A DNA stretch of 64,000 nt from Pseudomonas sp. (GTDB taxonomy: Bacteria; Pseudomonadota; Gammaproteobacteria; Pseudomonadales; Pseudomonadaceae): NCBI RefSeq assembly GCF_030683065.1, contig NZ_JAUXMX010000031.1, forward strand, positions 56,655 to 120,654, written 5' to 3'. The notes under the pieces were generated by a model. The model saw nothing but the letters and a program-made list of their open reading frames with translations. It had not been told where the DNA came from and searched no databases. This document shows, piece after piece, positions 1 to 9,441 of the stretch. A program made the translations under genes and the position numbers. Position 1 is the stretch's first letter, and every line of letters starts with the position of its first letter.

Positions 1-809
1 TCGCCGCCGAGCCGGAACTCGGTCTTGGTCCGTTGCACACCACCTTCGACGGCCGCGGTAACGCCTACACCACGCTGTTTATCGACAGCCAGGTGGTCAA
101 GTGGAACATGGCGGAGGCCGTGCGCGCCTACAAGGGCGAGAAGGTCAACTACATCAAGCAGAAGCTCGATGTGCACTACAACCCGGGGCACAACCACGCG
201 TCCCTCTGCGAAACCAGTGACGCCGATGGCAAATGGCTGATTGTGCTGAGCAAGTTCTCCAAGGATCGCTTCCTGCCGGTCGGCCCGCTGCACCCGGAGA
301 ACGATCAGCTGATCGATATTTCCGGCGATGAAATGAAGCTGGTGCACGACGGCCCGACCTTCGCCGAACCGCATGACTGCATCCTGGCGCGCCGCGACCA
401 GATCAAGACCAAGAAGATCTGGGACCGTGACGATCCGTTCTTCGCACCGACCGTCGCACGGGCGAAGAAGGACGGCATCAACCTGGAAGCCGACAACAAG
501 GTGATCCGCGAGGGCAATAAGGTCCGCGTGTACATGACCTCGATGGCGCCGTCCTTTGGCCTCACCGAGTTCAACGTCAAGCAGGGCGATGAAGTCACCG
601 TGACCATCACCAACATCGACCAGATCGAAGACGTATCCCACGGCTTCGTCATGACCAACCACGGTGTGAGCATGGAGATCAGCGCCCAGCAGACCTCGTC
701 AATCACCTTTATCGCCGACAAGCCCGGCCTGCATTGGTACTACTGCAGCTGGTTCTGCCACGCCCTGCACATGGAAATGGTCGGACGCATGCTGGTCGAA
801 CCGGCGTAA
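1..809 (+). CDS. nosZ: Nitrous oxide reductase NosZ, C-terminal part (5' end outside window)
   Basis: The reading frame is open from base 3 and gives the last 268 residues. NosZ is the periplasmic copper enzyme that reduces N2O to N2, the last step of denitrification. The C-terminal cupredoxin domain is complete: the binuclear CuA motif C-x-W-x-C-x3-H-x2-M lies at fragment residues 248-259, with the upstream His in a SHGFVM context. The start of the fragment belongs to the seven-bladed propeller that carries CuZ. It leads straight into nosDFYL-tatE, the usual maturation genes. nosR and the N-terminus, with its expected Tat signal, lie upstream of the window. Identification is secure. Confidence 0.97.
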   Translation, partial: AAEPELGLGPLHTTFDGRGNAYTTLFIDSQVVKWNMAEAVRAYKGEKVNYIKQKLDVHYNPGHNHASLCETSDADGKWLIVLSKFSKDRFLPVGPLHPENDQLIDISGDEMKLVHDGPTFAEPHDCILARRDQIKTKKIWDRDDPFFAPTVARAKKDGINLEADNKVIREGNKVRVYMTSMAPSFGLTEFNVKQGDEVTVTITNIDQIEDVSHGFVMTNHGVSMEISAQQTSSITFIADKPGLHWYYCSWFCHALHMEMVGRMLVEPA

Positions 810-822
810 CGACACGGCCTCC

Positions 823-881
823 TGTAGGCGCCAGCTTGCTGGCGATCCAACCCCGTAGCGCGGATTGCATCCGGGCTACGG
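823..881. repeat. Two REP-like hairpins between nosZ and nosD
   Basis: The first hairpin (829-844) has arms CGCCAGC/GCTGGCG around TT. The second (853-881) has arms CCGTAGC/GCTACGG with an inner CGGAT/ATCCG and one mismatch. The first shares its GCCAGCTTGCTGGCGATCC core with the element at 4871-4931, so it belongs to a dispersed family. It may also protect or end the nosZ message, but there is no T-run. Confidence 0.6.
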
Positions 882-913
882 ACTCACCGCTAAATGGCTC
901 AAGGTAAACCGCC

Positions 914-2206
914 GTGTTAAACACCCAGGCAATGGCATGGCTGCACGCCAGCGCACTATTGCTGCTTATTCTCTGCGGCGCTGCTCAGGCGGCGCCGCTA
1001 CCCATCACCGCGCTGCCGCTACAGGCGGAGGGCGACAACCGCTGGCGCCTGCCCGCCGGCGAGTATCAGGGTTCGTTCAGCGTCGATCAGCCGATGCATA
1101 TCCGCTGCGAACCGGGCGCCGTGTTGCAGGGCCAAGGGCAGGGTAACGGCCTGATCATCAGCGCGCCCGAGGTGACCATCGAGGGCTGCACGCTGCTCGA
1201 TTGGGGCCGCGATATGACCGCCATGAACGCCGCCATATTTATCCAGCCCAAGGCCCATGGCGCGCTGATCAAGAACAACCGCTTGCAAGGGCCGGGCTTC
1301 GGCATCTGGGTCGATGGCACGGCGGACGTCAGCCTGATCGGCAACAGCATCCAGGGCGATCCGAGCATCCGTTCCCAGGATCGCGGCAACGGCATTCACC
1401 TGTATGCAGTGCACGGCGCCAAGGTCATCGGCAACCAGGTGCGCGATGCTCGCGACGGTATCTACATCGATACCTCCAACGGCAACCTGCTCGAAGGCAA
1501 TACCCTGGAGGACCTGCGTTACGGCGTGCACTACATGTTCGCCAACGACAATCAGCTGCTTGGCAACACCACCCGGCGCACCCGCACTGGCTATGCGCTG
1601 ATGCAGAGTCGCAAGCTGACGGTGATCGGCAATCGCTCCGAGCAGGACGAGAACTACGGCATCCTGATGAACTACATCACCTATTCGACCATCCGCGACA
1701 ATTTTGTCAGCGACGTGCGCAGTGGCTCGACCGGCGACAGCATGATCTCCGGCGCCGAAGGCAAGGCACTGTTTATCTACAACTCGCTGTTCAACAGCAT
1801 CGAGCATAACCACTTTGAACGCAGCGCCCTGGGCATTCACCTGACCGCCGGCTCTGAGGACAACCGCATCGTCGGTAACGCCTTTGTCGACAACCAGCAA
1901 CAGGTCAAGTACGTCGCGGTGCGCACCCAGGAATGGTCCCGCAACTACTGGAGCGACTACCTGGGCTGGGATCGCAACGACGACGGCCTGGGCGATGTTG
2001 CCTACGAACCCAACGACAACGTCGACCGTCTGCTGTGGCTGTACCCGCAGGTGCGCCTGTTGATGAACAGCCCGAGCATCGAACTGCTGCGCTGGGTACA
2101 GCGCGCTTTTCCGGTGATGAAATCCCCTGGCGTGCAGGACAGCTACCCACTGATGCAGCTGCCCACCGCCGATCTGCTGCAAAACCGCCAGGAGCCAACC
2201 CCATGA
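914..2206 (+). CDS. nosD: Periplasmic copper-site maturation protein NosD
   Basis: NosD is needed to assemble the CuZ sulfide-bridged copper cluster of NosZ and works with the NosFY ABC transporter. The 430-residue product starts at GTG 914 behind an AAGG Shine-Dalgarno. It has a Sec-type signal peptide (hydrophobic core about residues 9-22, cleavage likely after AQA). The rest is a right-handed parallel beta-helix of the CASH/NosD type, visible as regularly spaced G-N-x and N-x-I/L turns. The stop overlaps the nosF start (ATGA), so the two are translationally coupled. Length and order match other Pseudomonas nos clusters. Confidence 0.95.
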   Translation: MLNTQAMAWLHASALLLLILCGAAQAAPLPITALPLQAEGDNRWRLPAGEYQGSFSVDQPMHIRCEPGAVLQGQGQGNGLIISAPEVTIEGCTLLDWGRDMTAMNAAIFIQPKAHGALIKNNRLQGPGFGIWVDGTADVSLIGNSIQGDPSIRSQDRGNGIHLYAVHGAKVIGNQVRDARDGIYIDTSNGNLLEGNTLEDLRYGVHYMFANDNQLLGNTTRRTRTGYALMQSRKLTVIGNRSEQDENYGILMNYITYSTIRDNFVSDVRSGSTGDSMISGAEGKALFIYNSLFNSIEHNHFERSALGIHLTAGSEDNRIVGNAFVDNQQQVKYVAVRTQEWSRNYWSDYLGWDRNDDGLGDVAYEPNDNVDRLLWLYPQVRLLMNSPSIELLRWVQRAFPVMKSPGVQDSYPLMQLPTADLLQNRQEPTP

Positions 2207-3129
2207 ATGCCGTCGAAATCGAAGGCGTCAGCCAGCAGTACGGCAACATGAGCGTGCTGCACGACTTGAACCTGAGCCTGGGCGAAGGCGAAGTACTCGG
2301 TCTGTTCGGCCACAACGGCGCCGGCAAGACCACCTGCATGAAACTGATTCTCGGCCTGTTGCAGGCCAGCAGCGGCCGGGTGCAGGTGCTCGGGCGCAGT
2401 CCGAACGATGCACTGGTGCGTCAGCAGCTCGGCTACTTGCCGGAGAACGTGACCTTCTACGCCCAGCTCAGCGGCCGCGAAACCCTGCGCCATTTCGCCA
2501 GGCTCAAGGGCGCGCCGCTGAGCCAGGTAGACGAACTGCTGGAGCAGGTCGGCCTGGCCGAGGCCATGGAACGCCGGGTCAAGACCTACTCCAAGGGCAT
2601 GCGCCAGCGTCTCGGCCTGGCCCAGGCATTGCTCGGCGCGCCGCGGCTGCTGTTGCTGGATGAGCCCACGGTCGGCCTCGATCCCATCGCTACCCAGGAC
2701 CTCTACCAACTGGTCGACCGCCTGCGCCAGCAGGGCACCAGCATCATCCTTTGCTCCCATGTGTTGCCGGGGGTCGAGGCGCATATCAACCGCGCGGCGA
2801 TTCTCGCCCATGGTCGCCTGCAGGCAGTCGGCAGCCTGGCCAGGCTGCGCGAAGACGCCGGCCTGCCGGCGGTGATCCGCGCCAGCGGGCTGAAACAGAG
2901 CGCACAGCTGTTGCAGCGCTGGCACGCTGACGGCCATCAAGCCCGTTCGGTCGGCGTCGATGGCGTCGAAGTGGTGGCGATCAACGGCCATAAGCTCGGC
3001 CTGCTGCGCCAGTTGCTCGGCGAGGGCGAGGCGCAGGACATCGAGATCCACCAGCCTTCGCTGGAGGATCTGTACCGGCATTACATGGACAAGGCCCAGA
3101 GTATTCAGGCCGGGGAGGGCGTGGCATGA
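2203..3129 (+). CDS. nosF: ABC transporter ATP-binding protein NosF
   Basis: This is the cytoplasmic ATPase of the NosDFY complex, thought to supply a sulfur species for CuZ assembly. The 308-residue protein has Walker A (GHNGAGKTT), the signature YSKGMRQR and Walker B LLLLDEP followed by VGLDP. An in-frame extension upstream into nosD is open, but ATG 2203 is preferred: it overlaps the nosD stop, has GGAG 11 bases upstream, and puts the usual ABC N-terminus at residue 1. The gene overlaps nosY by four bases. Confidence 0.95.
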   Translation: MNAVEIEGVSQQYGNMSVLHDLNLSLGEGEVLGLFGHNGAGKTTCMKLILGLLQASSGRVQVLGRSPNDALVRQQLGYLPENVTFYAQLSGRETLRHFARLKGAPLSQVDELLEQVGLAEAMERRVKTYSKGMRQRLGLAQALLGAPRLLLLDEPTVGLDPIATQDLYQLVDRLRQQGTSIILCSHVLPGVEAHINRAAILAHGRLQAVGSLARLREDAGLPAVIRASGLKQSAQLLQRWHADGHQARSVGVDGVEVVAINGHKLGLLRQLLGEGEAQDIEIHQPSLEDLYRHYMDKAQSIQAGEGVA

Positions 3130-3956
3130 GCCAAATCTGGAATATCGCGCGCAAGGAACTCAGTGACGGCCTGCGCAACCGCTGGCTGCTGGCCATCAGC
3201 CTGCTGTTCGCGGTGCTGGCGGTGGGCATCGCCTGGCTCGGCGCGGCGGCCTCCGGGCAACTGGGCTTCACCTCGATCCCGGCGACCATCGCCAGCCTGG
3301 CCAGCCTGGCGACCTTTCTGGTGCCGCTGATTGCCTTGCTGCTGGCCTATGACGCCATCGTCGGCGAGGACGAGGCCGGCACCCTGATGCTGTTGCTGAC
3401 CTATCCCCTGGGCCGCGGCCAGTTGCTGCTGGGCAAGTTCGTCGGCCACGGTTTGATCCTCGCGTTGGCCACCCTGATCGGATTCGGCTGCGCGGCGCTG
3501 GCCATCGCCGTGCTGGTCGAGGACGTCGAACTGGGCCTGCTGGCCTGGGCCTTCGGCCGCTTCATGCTGTCCAGCACCTTGCTCGGTTGGGTGTTTCTGG
3601 CCATGGCTTATGTGCTGAGCAGCAAGGTCAGCGAGAAATCCAGCGCCGCCGGCCTGGCCCTGGGCGTGTGGTTCCTCTTCGTGCTGGTGTTCGACCTGGC
3701 CCTGCTGGCGCTGCTGGTACTGAGCCAGGGCAAGTTCAACCCGGATCTGCTGCCCTGGCTGTTGCTGCTTAACCCCGCCGACGTCTACCGGCTGATCAAT
3801 CTGTCCGGCTTCGAGGGCGGCGGTAGCGCCGTCGGCGTGATGGCCCTGGGCGGAGACCTGCCGGTTGGCAGCGGTTTGCTCTGGCTGTGCCTGCTGCTGT
3901 GGGTTGGCGCGCCGCTGCTGTTGGCCTATTGGCTGTTTCTGCGGCGGCCGACGTGA
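3126..3956 (+). CDS. nosY: ABC-2 type permease NosY
   Basis: This is the membrane partner of NosF. The 276-residue product has about six hydrophobic segments (near residues 20-40, 55-80, 105-130, 140-165, 175-200 and 250-272) and the ABC-2 permease pattern, including the cytoplasmic E-D-E-A-G-T-L segment after the second helix. The ATGA overlap with nosF shows coupling. Nothing is unusual. Confidence 0.94.
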   Translation: MSQIWNIARKELSDGLRNRWLLAISLLFAVLAVGIAWLGAAASGQLGFTSIPATIASLASLATFLVPLIALLLAYDAIVGEDEAGTLMLLLTYPLGRGQLLLGKFVGHGLILALATLIGFGCAALAIAVLVEDVELGLLAWAFGRFMLSSTLLGWVFLAMAYVLSSKVSEKSSAAGLALGVWFLFVLVFDLALLALLVLSQGKFNPDLLPWLLLLNPADVYRLINLSGFEGGGSAVGVMALGGDLPVGSGLLWLCLLLWVGAPLLLAYWLFLRRPT

Positions 3957-3987
3957 TTCTTGCCTGCGCCGCGCCGGCGTTTGCCCT

Positions 3988-4004
3988 GGTGCGCACGGCG
4001 CACC
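3988..4004. repeat. Short palindrome GGTGCGC-ACG-GCGCACC
   Basis: A perfect 7-bp stem with a 3-base loop sits between nosY and nosL. The same 17 bases followed by CTAC recur at 28212-28228, so this is a dispersed repeat rather than a nos-specific site. Confidence 0.6.
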
Positions 4005-4037
4005 CTACGAGATCTTTTTAAGCATTAAGGAGTAACC

Positions 4038-4580
4038 ATGAAAACCCTGTTTAAAACCCTTTTGACGTTAGTGATCGGTCTGGCGCTGCTGGCCTGCAGC
4101 GAGCCTGAAAGCGAGCAGCAGAGCCTTGCCCCGGTGGCTTTTCACGACACTGACGAGTGTCACGTGTGCGGCATGATCATCACCGATTTCCCCGGGCCAA
4201 AAGGTCAGGCGATGGAGAAGGCCAGCGTCAAGAAATTCTGTTCCGCCGCCGAAATGCTCGGCTGGTGGCTGCAACCGGAAAATCGCATCGGCACTGCCAA
4301 GCTTTACGTGCACGACATGGGTCGTAGCGAGTGGGCCAAGCCCGACGACGGCAACCTGATCGATGCCACCAGCGCCTTCTACGTGGTCGGCCTCGGCGAT
4401 AGCGGATTGAAAGGCGCCATGGGCGCGGTGCTGGCCTCGTTTGCCGATGAGCAGGCGGCGCGTAAACTGGCCGCCATCCACGGCGCTCGGGTGTTACGCT
4501 TCGACGAGATCGACCAGGACGTGCTGCAACAGGCCGCCGCTACCCAGCATGTGGGTATGCACGGGCGAGCCACGCATTGA
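4038..4580 (+). CDS. nosL: Copper chaperone lipoprotein NosL
   Basis: NosL is a periplasm-facing lipoprotein that binds Cu(I) and delivers it for NosZ metallation. The 180-residue product has a lipoprotein signal with lipobox LLAC (Cys20) and the conserved CHVCGM metal-binding motif about 25 residues further on. A strong AAGGAG lies upstream (near 4027). It follows nosY after an 81-base gap holding a palindromic repeat, so it may be read through from nosZDFY. Confidence 0.95.
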   Translation: MKTLFKTLLTLVIGLALLACSEPESEQQSLAPVAFHDTDECHVCGMIITDFPGPKGQAMEKASVKKFCSAAEMLGWWLQPENRIGTAKLYVHDMGRSEWAKPDDGNLIDATSAFYVVGLGDSGLKGAMGAVLASFADEQAARKLAAIHGARVLRFDEIDQDVLQQAAATQHVGMHGRATH

Positions 4581-4627
4581 GTGCAGGTCGTAAAGGTTTG
4601 CCATTATTCGCAAGGTAGGAGCTCAAA

Positions 4628-4801
4628 ATGGGTATCAGCATCTGGCAACTTCTGATCATTCTGCTGATCGTGGTCATGCTGTTCGGCAGCAAGCGATTAC
4701 GCGGGCTGGGCTCCGATATTGGCGGGGCGATCGGTGGCTTTCGCAAATCGATGGGCAGCGACGATGCGCCGCAACAGCCGGAATCGACCAAGCAGCCGTA
4801 G
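4628..4801 (+). CDS. tatE: TatA/TatE-family twin-arginine translocase subunit
   Basis: This 57-residue protein has the TatA architecture: an N-terminal transmembrane helix (about residues 3-20), the hinge FGSK, then an amphipathic helix with [14 protein letters not shown] and a short polar tail. An AGGTAGGAG Shine-Dalgarno ends seven bases before the ATG. A tatE copy downstream of nosL is known in Pseudomonas nos clusters and probably helps export folded NosZ, which carries a Tat signal. It is preceded by nosL with a 47-base gap. Confidence 0.9.
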   Translation: MGISIWQLLIILLIVVMLFGSKRLRGLGSDIGGAIGGFRKSMGSDDAPQQPESTKQP

Positions 4802-4870
4802 CCTGTTGCTCCCGGTCTGCCAAATAGCCCGGCCCGTATCTTATTGATTTTATGGGTTATGACATTTCCC

Positions 4871-4931
4871 GTAGGAGCCAGCTTGCTGGCGATCCGGCGA
4901 TCCGGCGATCCGGCGTCCCTCTGGCTCCTAC
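4871..4931. repeat. REP-like palindrome with triple GATCCGGC
   Basis: Outer arms GTAGGAGCCAG (4871-4881) and CTGGCTCCTAC (4921-4931) are a perfect 11-bp inverted repeat. The inside holds the CCAGCTTGCTGGCGATCC core seen at 831-848 and three tandem copies of GATCCGGC. It lies in the 432-base stretch between tatE and nnrS, which otherwise holds only a possible FNR-type site. Confidence 0.65.
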
Positions 4932-5099
4932 CCAGTTTGCTACGCGACAGTGCTCCGTCGAAGATGGTGCGGTTGTTCCTATGGCCTACGTTTGCCTGAA
5001 GTAGCGACCCTGACCGCTATGAGCCTCCATTCGAAGTCCCTGGCGATGGACGCGACCCTCGCGTTCGCTCAGCGCGATCTATGTGCCTGGCGCGCAAAG

Positions 5100-5113
5100 C
5101 TGATCGCGGTCAA
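5100..5113 (+). promoter_or_regulatory. Possible FNR/Dnr-type site upstream of nnrS
   Basis: CTGAT-CGCG-GTCAA differs from the TTGAT-N4-(A/G)TCAA pattern at the first base only. A -10-like TGTAAA (5135-5140) lies where a site centred at about -41.5 would place it. NnrS genes are commonly under NO-sensing FNR-family control, which favours the site. Confidence 0.42.
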
Positions 5114-5233
5114 GTCGCCAAAGCCCTTCCTCCCTGTAAAAAGAACCTAACGGCTGCCGCTTTCCTTGCAGCTGAAATGCCCCGGCTGGCCGCTGCTTGC
5201 CGGGCGCTTGATGACCTTTTCAGGAGCCTTGCC

Positions 5234-6424
5234 ATGCACGTTCTCGACCGGCGTACCGCCCTGAGTATCCCGCCCATCTGGCGTCTTGCCTTTCGCCCGT
5301 TCTTCCTTGCCGGCAGCCTGTATGCGTTGCTCGCCATTGTTCTCTGGGTGCTGGCCTGGAGCGGCCACGGGCCCGGCTGGCAGCCCGCCGGTGGCTGGCT
5401 CGCCTGGCACCGCCACGAAATGCTGTTCGGCTTCGCCGCCGCCATAGTGGCGGGTTTTCTGCTCACCGCGGTGCAGACCTGGACCGGTCAGCCGGGCCTG
5501 AGTGGCACGCGTTTGATGCTACTCGCCGGGCTGTGGCTGGCCGCACGACTGGGCTGGTTGTTCGACTTGCCGTCGCTGCTGCTGATTCCGCTCGACCTCA
5601 GTTTTCTGCTCGCAGTAGCTGCCCTGATGGCGCGCATGCTCTGGGTGGTACAGCAGAAGCGCAACTACCCGATCGTTGTGCTGTTGTGCCTGTTGGCTGC
5701 AGCCAATGCCTTGCTCTTGGCCGGCCTGGCCCAGGGCGACGATGAGTTGCAGCGGCGTGGCGTGTTGGCGGGCTTGTGGCTGGTCGCGGCGCTGATGGGC
5801 CTGATCGGTGGCCGGGTGATTCCCTTCTTCACCCAGCGCGGCCTGGGTCGGCTCGATGCGCTTAAACCCTGGCTGTGGCTGGACATTGCCTTGCTGCTCG
5901 GCACCGGCCTGATCGCCGCGCTCTACGCCAGCGGTGTAGCCCTGCAGGCCCAGCCATTATTGGCCGGGTTGTTTCTGGCGCTGGCGGCGGGGCATCTGCT
6001 GCGCCTGGCACGCTGGTACGACAAGGCGATCTGGACGCTGCCGTTGCTGTGGTCGCTGCACCTGGCGATGCTCTGGCTGGTCGTTGCCTGTGTCGGCCTG
6101 GCGCTGTGGCATGCCGGTCTGTTGGCCACGTCCAGCCCGGCCTTGCATGGCCTGACCATGGGCGCCATGAGTGGGCTGATTCTGGCCATGCTCGCCCGCG
6201 TGACCCTGGGGCATACCGGGCGGCCATTACAACTGCCGGCCGGCATGGCTGCGGCCCTGGTGGTGTTCAATTTGGCTTGCGTGGCGCGGGTCTTGGTGTA
6301 TCCGCTCTGGCCGCAGGAAGGGTTGTGGCTATCGGCCGGTGGTTGGTCGTTGGCGTTGGCCATTTATGCCTGGTGCTATGGGCCGATGCTGGTCAGGCCA
6401 CGGGTCGATGGTCACCCGGGCTGA
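5234..6424 (+). CDS. nnrS: NnrS family membrane protein
   Basis: NnrS proteins are heme- and copper-containing polytopic membrane proteins linked to relief of nitrosative stress. The 396-residue product begins IPPIWRLAFRPFFL, the family's usual N-terminus, and has about twelve hydrophobic segments. The WHRHEMLFGF motif near residue 56 carries conserved histidines. The frame is open further upstream, but ATG 5234 is chosen because AGGAG precedes it by seven bases and the family start matches. Placement between the nos and nor genes fits NO metabolism. Confidence 0.92.
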   Translation: MHVLDRRTALSIPPIWRLAFRPFFLAGSLYALLAIVLWVLAWSGHGPGWQPAGGWLAWHRHEMLFGFAAAIVAGFLLTAVQTWTGQPGLSGTRLMLLAGLWLAARLGWLFDLPSLLLIPLDLSFLLAVAALMARMLWVVQQKRNYPIVVLLCLLAAANALLLAGLAQGDDELQRRGVLAGLWLVAALMGLIGGRVIPFFTQRGLGRLDALKPWLWLDIALLLGTGLIAALYASGVALQAQPLLAGLFLALAAGHLLRLARWYDKAIWTLPLLWSLHLAMLWLVVACVGLALWHAGLLATSSPALHGLTMGAMSGLILAMLARVTLGHTGRPLQLPAGMAAALVVFNLACVARVLVYPLWPQEGLWLSAGGWSLALAIYAWCYGPMLVRPRVDGHPG

Positions 6425-6555
6425 GAGCCTGTTCGCCGCCCGTCTGCTCATGCAGTAACGCGTGCACCGCGCTGTCTGGTCATTGATATCCGCTCGCCTG
6501 TGCCTTGCGCATGGGCGGCCTTGCCGCTCGGCACTGCCGGGCATCGGAGAAGCTG

Positions 6556-7299
6556 ATGAAAACCGAATTTCAAGATCGTTTGGCCGTCGTCACCGGCGCC
6601 AGTTCAGGTATCGGCCTGGCACTATGTGCCGCTTTGCTGCAAAGCGGCGCCAGGGTGCTGGCCATGTCGCGCAGCCTGGGCGGCTTGCAAGACCTGCAGG
6701 TAAGCTATCCCGAGCGCCTGGTCTGGCATGCCGGTGATGTCACCTCGAGCGGAGACCTGGCCAGCCTCGGCCAGCGCGCCGCGCAACTGGGACAGGTGGA
6801 CTATCTGGTGCCCAACGCGGGCATCGCCGAACTGGCCGATAGCCTCGACCTGACGGCATTCGATCGACAGTGGGCAGTCAATGGGGCAGGCGCATTGAAT
6901 ACCCTGGCGGCGCTGCGCGACACGCTAGCGACGCCCAGTTCGGTGGTGTTCATCAGCAGCTTTCTCACCCGCACGACGTTTCCCGGCCTGGCCGCCTATA
7001 TCGCCAGCAAGGCGGCACTTAGCGCCCAGGCGCGCACCCTCGCGGTGGAAATGGCGCCAGTCGGTGTGCGCATCAATCTGGTTTCTCCCGGACCTACGGC
7101 AACTGCGATCTGGGGCAGCCTGGGGTTGAGCGACGAGCAGTTGGATGAGGTCGCCGACAGCGTCAGCAAACGCCTGCTGCCGGGCCACTTTCTCGATGCG
7201 GCGGCTGTCGCCAGCGTGATCCTGTTCCAGTTGTCGGCCGGTGCGCGCGGTGTCTATGGCCAGGATTGGGTAGTCGATAACGGCTACGGCTTAAGCTGA
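6556..7299 (+). CDS. Short-chain dehydrogenase/reductase (SDR), substrate unknown
   Basis: This 247-residue classical SDR has the nucleotide-binding TGASSGIG motif (residues 13-20), NAG at about residue 91, the catalytic Ser in the ISSF segment and YIASK as the Y-x3-K pair. ATG 6556 is chosen over in-frame sequence upstream because it begins just before the Rossmann strand and follows GGAGAAGCTG. It lies 131 bases after nnrS on the same strand, so it may be co-transcribed. The family alone does not give the substrate. Confidence 0.88.
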   Translation: MKTEFQDRLAVVTGASSGIGLALCAALLQSGARVLAMSRSLGGLQDLQVSYPERLVWHAGDVTSSGDLASLGQRAAQLGQVDYLVPNAGIAELADSLDLTAFDRQWAVNGAGALNTLAALRDTLATPSSVVFISSFLTRTTFPGLAAYIASKAALSAQARTLAVEMAPVGVRINLVSPGPTATAIWGSLGLSDEQLDEVADSVSKRLLPGHFLDAAAVASVILFQLSAGARGVYGQDWVVDNGYGLS

Positions 7300-7310
7300 G
7301 CCATGGTCAA

Positions 7311-7340
7311 AACTGTCGGAGCCAAAGGGCTCCGACAGTT
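7311..7340. terminator. Bidirectional intrinsic terminator between SDR gene and cytochrome c-551
   Basis: A perfect 13-bp stem (7311-7323 / 7328-7340) closes an AAAG loop between convergent genes. On the minus strand it is followed by TTTTGACC, a short U-tract, so it best fits the end of the cytochrome c-551 message. It can also block the SDR transcript. Confidence 0.8.
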
Positions 7341-7389
7341 AGAGAAGGCGGGCAGGGGAAACGCCAGGAGTCTGGCGCCCTGCAGCAGG

Positions 7390-7704
7390 TTACTTGAGGC
7401 TCAGCACCCACTCGGCGAGGATCTTCGCTTCTTCGTCGGTGACCGGGTTAGCCGGCATCGGCATCGGTCCCCAGACGCCTTGGCTGCCATTCTTGATATG
7501 ACCGGCCAGCAAGTCGACAGCGCCTTCGGTGCCGGCGTACTTGGCGGCAACTTCCTTAAGTGCCGGGCCGACCATCTTCATGTCTACGTTATGGCACGCC
7601 GCACAGGGCTTGCTCTTGAACAGCGCTTCAGCGTCAGTGGCGAAGACGGGCTGCACGCTCAGCGCGGCCCCCAGGACGAGCAAGGGGAGCAGGATTTTCT
7701 TCAT
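7390..7704 (-). CDS. nirM: Cytochrome c-551
   Basis: This small periplasmic electron carrier donates to nitrite reductase (cd1 type) and related enzymes. The 104-residue precursor has a signal peptide (residues 1-22, cleavage after VFA) and an 82-residue mature part, the exact size of Pseudomonas c-551. The heme motif CAACH is near residue 34, and the Met ligand lies in the [10 protein letters not shown] loop. ATG 7704 is chosen over an upstream in-frame extension because TGAGGAAA precedes it and the signal peptide starts there. No nirS is visible in the window. Confidence 0.93.
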   Translation of the reverse strand: MKKILLPLLVLGAALSVQPVFATDAEALFKSKPCAACHNVDMKMVGPALKEVAAKYAGTEGAVDLLAGHIKNGSQGVWGPMPMPANPVTDEEAKILAEWVLSLK

Positions 7705-7820
7705 GACGATTATTTCCTCAAGGCTATAGAACGCAGGGCACAAGCCCTGCCAATTTGCGCTGCAATTTCTGTTATGCGTCTTCTTCTGGCGCGGCCTACA
7801 CCGCTTGCAGCAGGTGCTGA

Positions 7821-7835
7821 TTGATGCCCCATCAA
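7821..7835. promoter_or_regulatory. FNR-box-like palindrome with a 5-base spacer, upstream of cytochrome c-551
   Basis: TTGAT-GCCCC-ATCAA has perfect half sites but one extra central base compared with the 14-bp FNR/Anr/Dnr box. It sits about 120 bases upstream of the cytochrome c-551 ATG on its template side. With normal activator geometry a TAGGCC (7798-7793) would be the -10. Whether FNR-type regulators bind this spacing is uncertain. Confidence 0.35.
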
Positions 7836-7942
7836 CAAGCACCGACAGCAGCAGTTGCAGGGCAGGGATGTGAATCGGTCAGGTCCAGCGAGCGGTCAAT
7901 TTAGCGCTACGGGCAGCATAACCAAGCGGATTGCCGATGGGC

Positions 7943-8004
7943 TTGACCGCAATCAAGAGTGGCCCGCACGCGGCTTGAGGGCAGCGGCTGGTCGCGGGTA
8001 GCGT
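7943..8004 (+). promoter_or_regulatory. FNR-type box and class I-like promoter of norQ
   Basis: TTGAC-CGCA-ATCAA (7943-7956) matches the Anr/Dnr pattern. A TAGCGT -10 (7999-8004) would start transcription near 8011, putting the box centre about 61.5 bases upstream, the class I activator spacing. This supports translation from GTG 8041 rather than from an upstream ATG at 8011. Confidence 0.65.
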
Positions 8005-8040
8005 GCAGGCATGATTAATCACCTCGCTGAGGTACTGACT

Positions 8041-8856
8041 GTGAATGCACCTGTGAAACTCGTCGACACGGCGGCCGTGCTGGATGCGCCGTTCTACCAA
8101 CCGCTGGGCAATGAACAAGTGCTGTTCGAACAGGCCTGGCAGCACGGTATGCCGGTGCTGATCAAGGGCCCGACTGGTTGCGGCAAGACCCGCTTCGTCC
8201 AGTACATGGCGCACCGCCTGCGTTTGCCGCTGTACACCGTGGCCTGCCATGACGACTTGAGCGCCGCCGACCTGGTCGGTCGCCATCTGATCGGCGCCCA
8301 AGGCACCTGGTGGCAGGACGGTCCGCTGACCCGCGCGGTGCGCGAGGGCGGCATCTGCTACCTGGACGAAGTGGTCGAGGCGCGCCAGGACACCGCCGTG
8401 GTTCTGCATCCGTTGGCCGATGACCGGCGCGAGCTGTACCTTGAACGCACCGGCGAGGTGTTGCGCGCGCCACCGGGTTTCATGCTGGTGGTGTCCTACA
8501 ACCCTGGGTACCAGAACCTGCTCAAGGGCATGAAGCCGAGTACCCGCCAGCGTTTTGTTGCCTTGCGTTTCGCTTATCCGCCGGTGGCCGAGGAAGAACG
8601 CATTGTCGCCAACGAGGCGCGGGTCGGTGCCAAGCTGGCCGCGCAGGTGGTCAAGCTCGGGCAGGCGCTGCGCCGACTGGAACAGCATGATCTGGAGGAG
8701 GTCGCCTCGACCCGCCTGCTGATCTTCGCCGCACGGATGATCGGCGCCGGCATGAGCCCCCGTGATGCCTGCCTGGCCTGCCTGGCCGAGCCGCTGTCGG
8801 ATGATCCGCAGACCGTCGCCGCGCTGATGGATGTAGTCGATGTCCACTTCGCTTGA
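8041..8856 (+). CDS. norQ: MoxR/NirQ-type AAA+ ATPase NorQ
   Basis: NirQ/NorQ is a cytoplasmic AAA+ chaperone that, with the VWA protein NorD, activates nitric oxide reductase. The 271-residue product has Walker A GPTGCGKT near residue 44, Walker B ICYLDEVVEA and the MoxR-type DDRRELYLERTGE segment. GTG 8041 is preferred because GAGGT stands seven bases upstream; an in-frame ATG at 8011 lacks a good ribosome site and coincides with the predicted transcript start. It overlaps norE by 17 bases. It is also known as nirQ in Pseudomonas. Confidence 0.92.
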   Translation: MNAPVKLVDTAAVLDAPFYQPLGNEQVLFEQAWQHGMPVLIKGPTGCGKTRFVQYMAHRLRLPLYTVACHDDLSAADLVGRHLIGAQGTWWQDGPLTRAVREGGICYLDEVVEARQDTAVVLHPLADDRRELYLERTGEVLRAPPGFMLVVSYNPGYQNLLKGMKPSTRQRFVALRFAYPPVAEEERIVANEARVGAKLAAQVVKLGQALRRLEQHDLEEVASTRLLIFAARMIGAGMSPRDACLACLAEPLSDDPQTVAALMDVVDVHFA

Positions 8857-9427
8857 ACGTGTCGCCAGCCCGGCTCGGCACCTGCCGGGCGACCTGGCGA
8901 TGTGGTTCTTCATCCTCGCCGAGTTGACGGTGTTCGCCCTGCTGATCCTCACCTTCGCGGTGGCCCAGGCCTTGCAGCCGCAGCTGTTCCACGACAGCCG
9001 CCTGCTACTCGACAGTTCCACCGGCCTGGCGCTGACCCTGAGCCTGCTTACATCCGGCCTGTTCGCCGCGCTGGCCCAGGAGCAGGTGCGCCAGGCGCGA
9101 GCGCGGCGTGGCGCATGGTTGCTGCTGGCGGCACTGCTGTCGGCCAGCGTCTATGTGTGGCTGAAGCTCGGCGAGTACAGCCATCTGGCCGGGGCCGGGC
9201 TGGGCATGGAGCACAACACCTTCTTCACCCTGTACTGGATCCTCACCGGCTTTCATTTCGTCCATGTGCTGCTCGGCTTGGTGATTCTTGGTTGGCTGGC
9301 CGAACGTTGTCGGCGCCGGCTCTATGGGCCGGGCAATTGCAGCGCACTGGAGTCCGGGGTGCTCTATTGGCACATGGTCGATCTGGTCTGGGTGCTGCTG
9401 TTCCCGCTGGTCTATGTCCTGAATTGA
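8840..9427 (+). CDS. norE: Cytochrome c oxidase subunit III family protein NorE
   Basis: This 195-residue membrane protein has five hydrophobic helices and the COX3 pattern (PGDLAMWFFILAELTVF near the start, HFVHVLLGL near residue 137, WHMVDLVWVLLFPLVYV at the end). NorE is an accessory protein that raises NO reductase activity and is not a catalytic subunit. It overlaps norQ and leads into norF after 14 bases. It was formerly called nirO in some species. Confidence 0.9.
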   Translation: MSTSLERVASPARHLPGDLAMWFFILAELTVFALLILTFAVAQALQPQLFHDSRLLLDSSTGLALTLSLLTSGLFAALAQEQVRQARARRGAWLLLAALLSASVYVWLKLGEYSHLAGAGLGMEHNTFFTLYWILTGFHFVHVLLGLVILGWLAERCRRRLYGPGNCSALESGVLYWHMVDLVWVLLFPLVYVLN

Positions 9428-9441
9428 CCAAGGAGGTCGCC

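Noticed and set aside
4843..4870. TTGATTTTATGGG as an FNR-type site before nnrS
   Set aside because: Only the left half site fits; the right half is missing.
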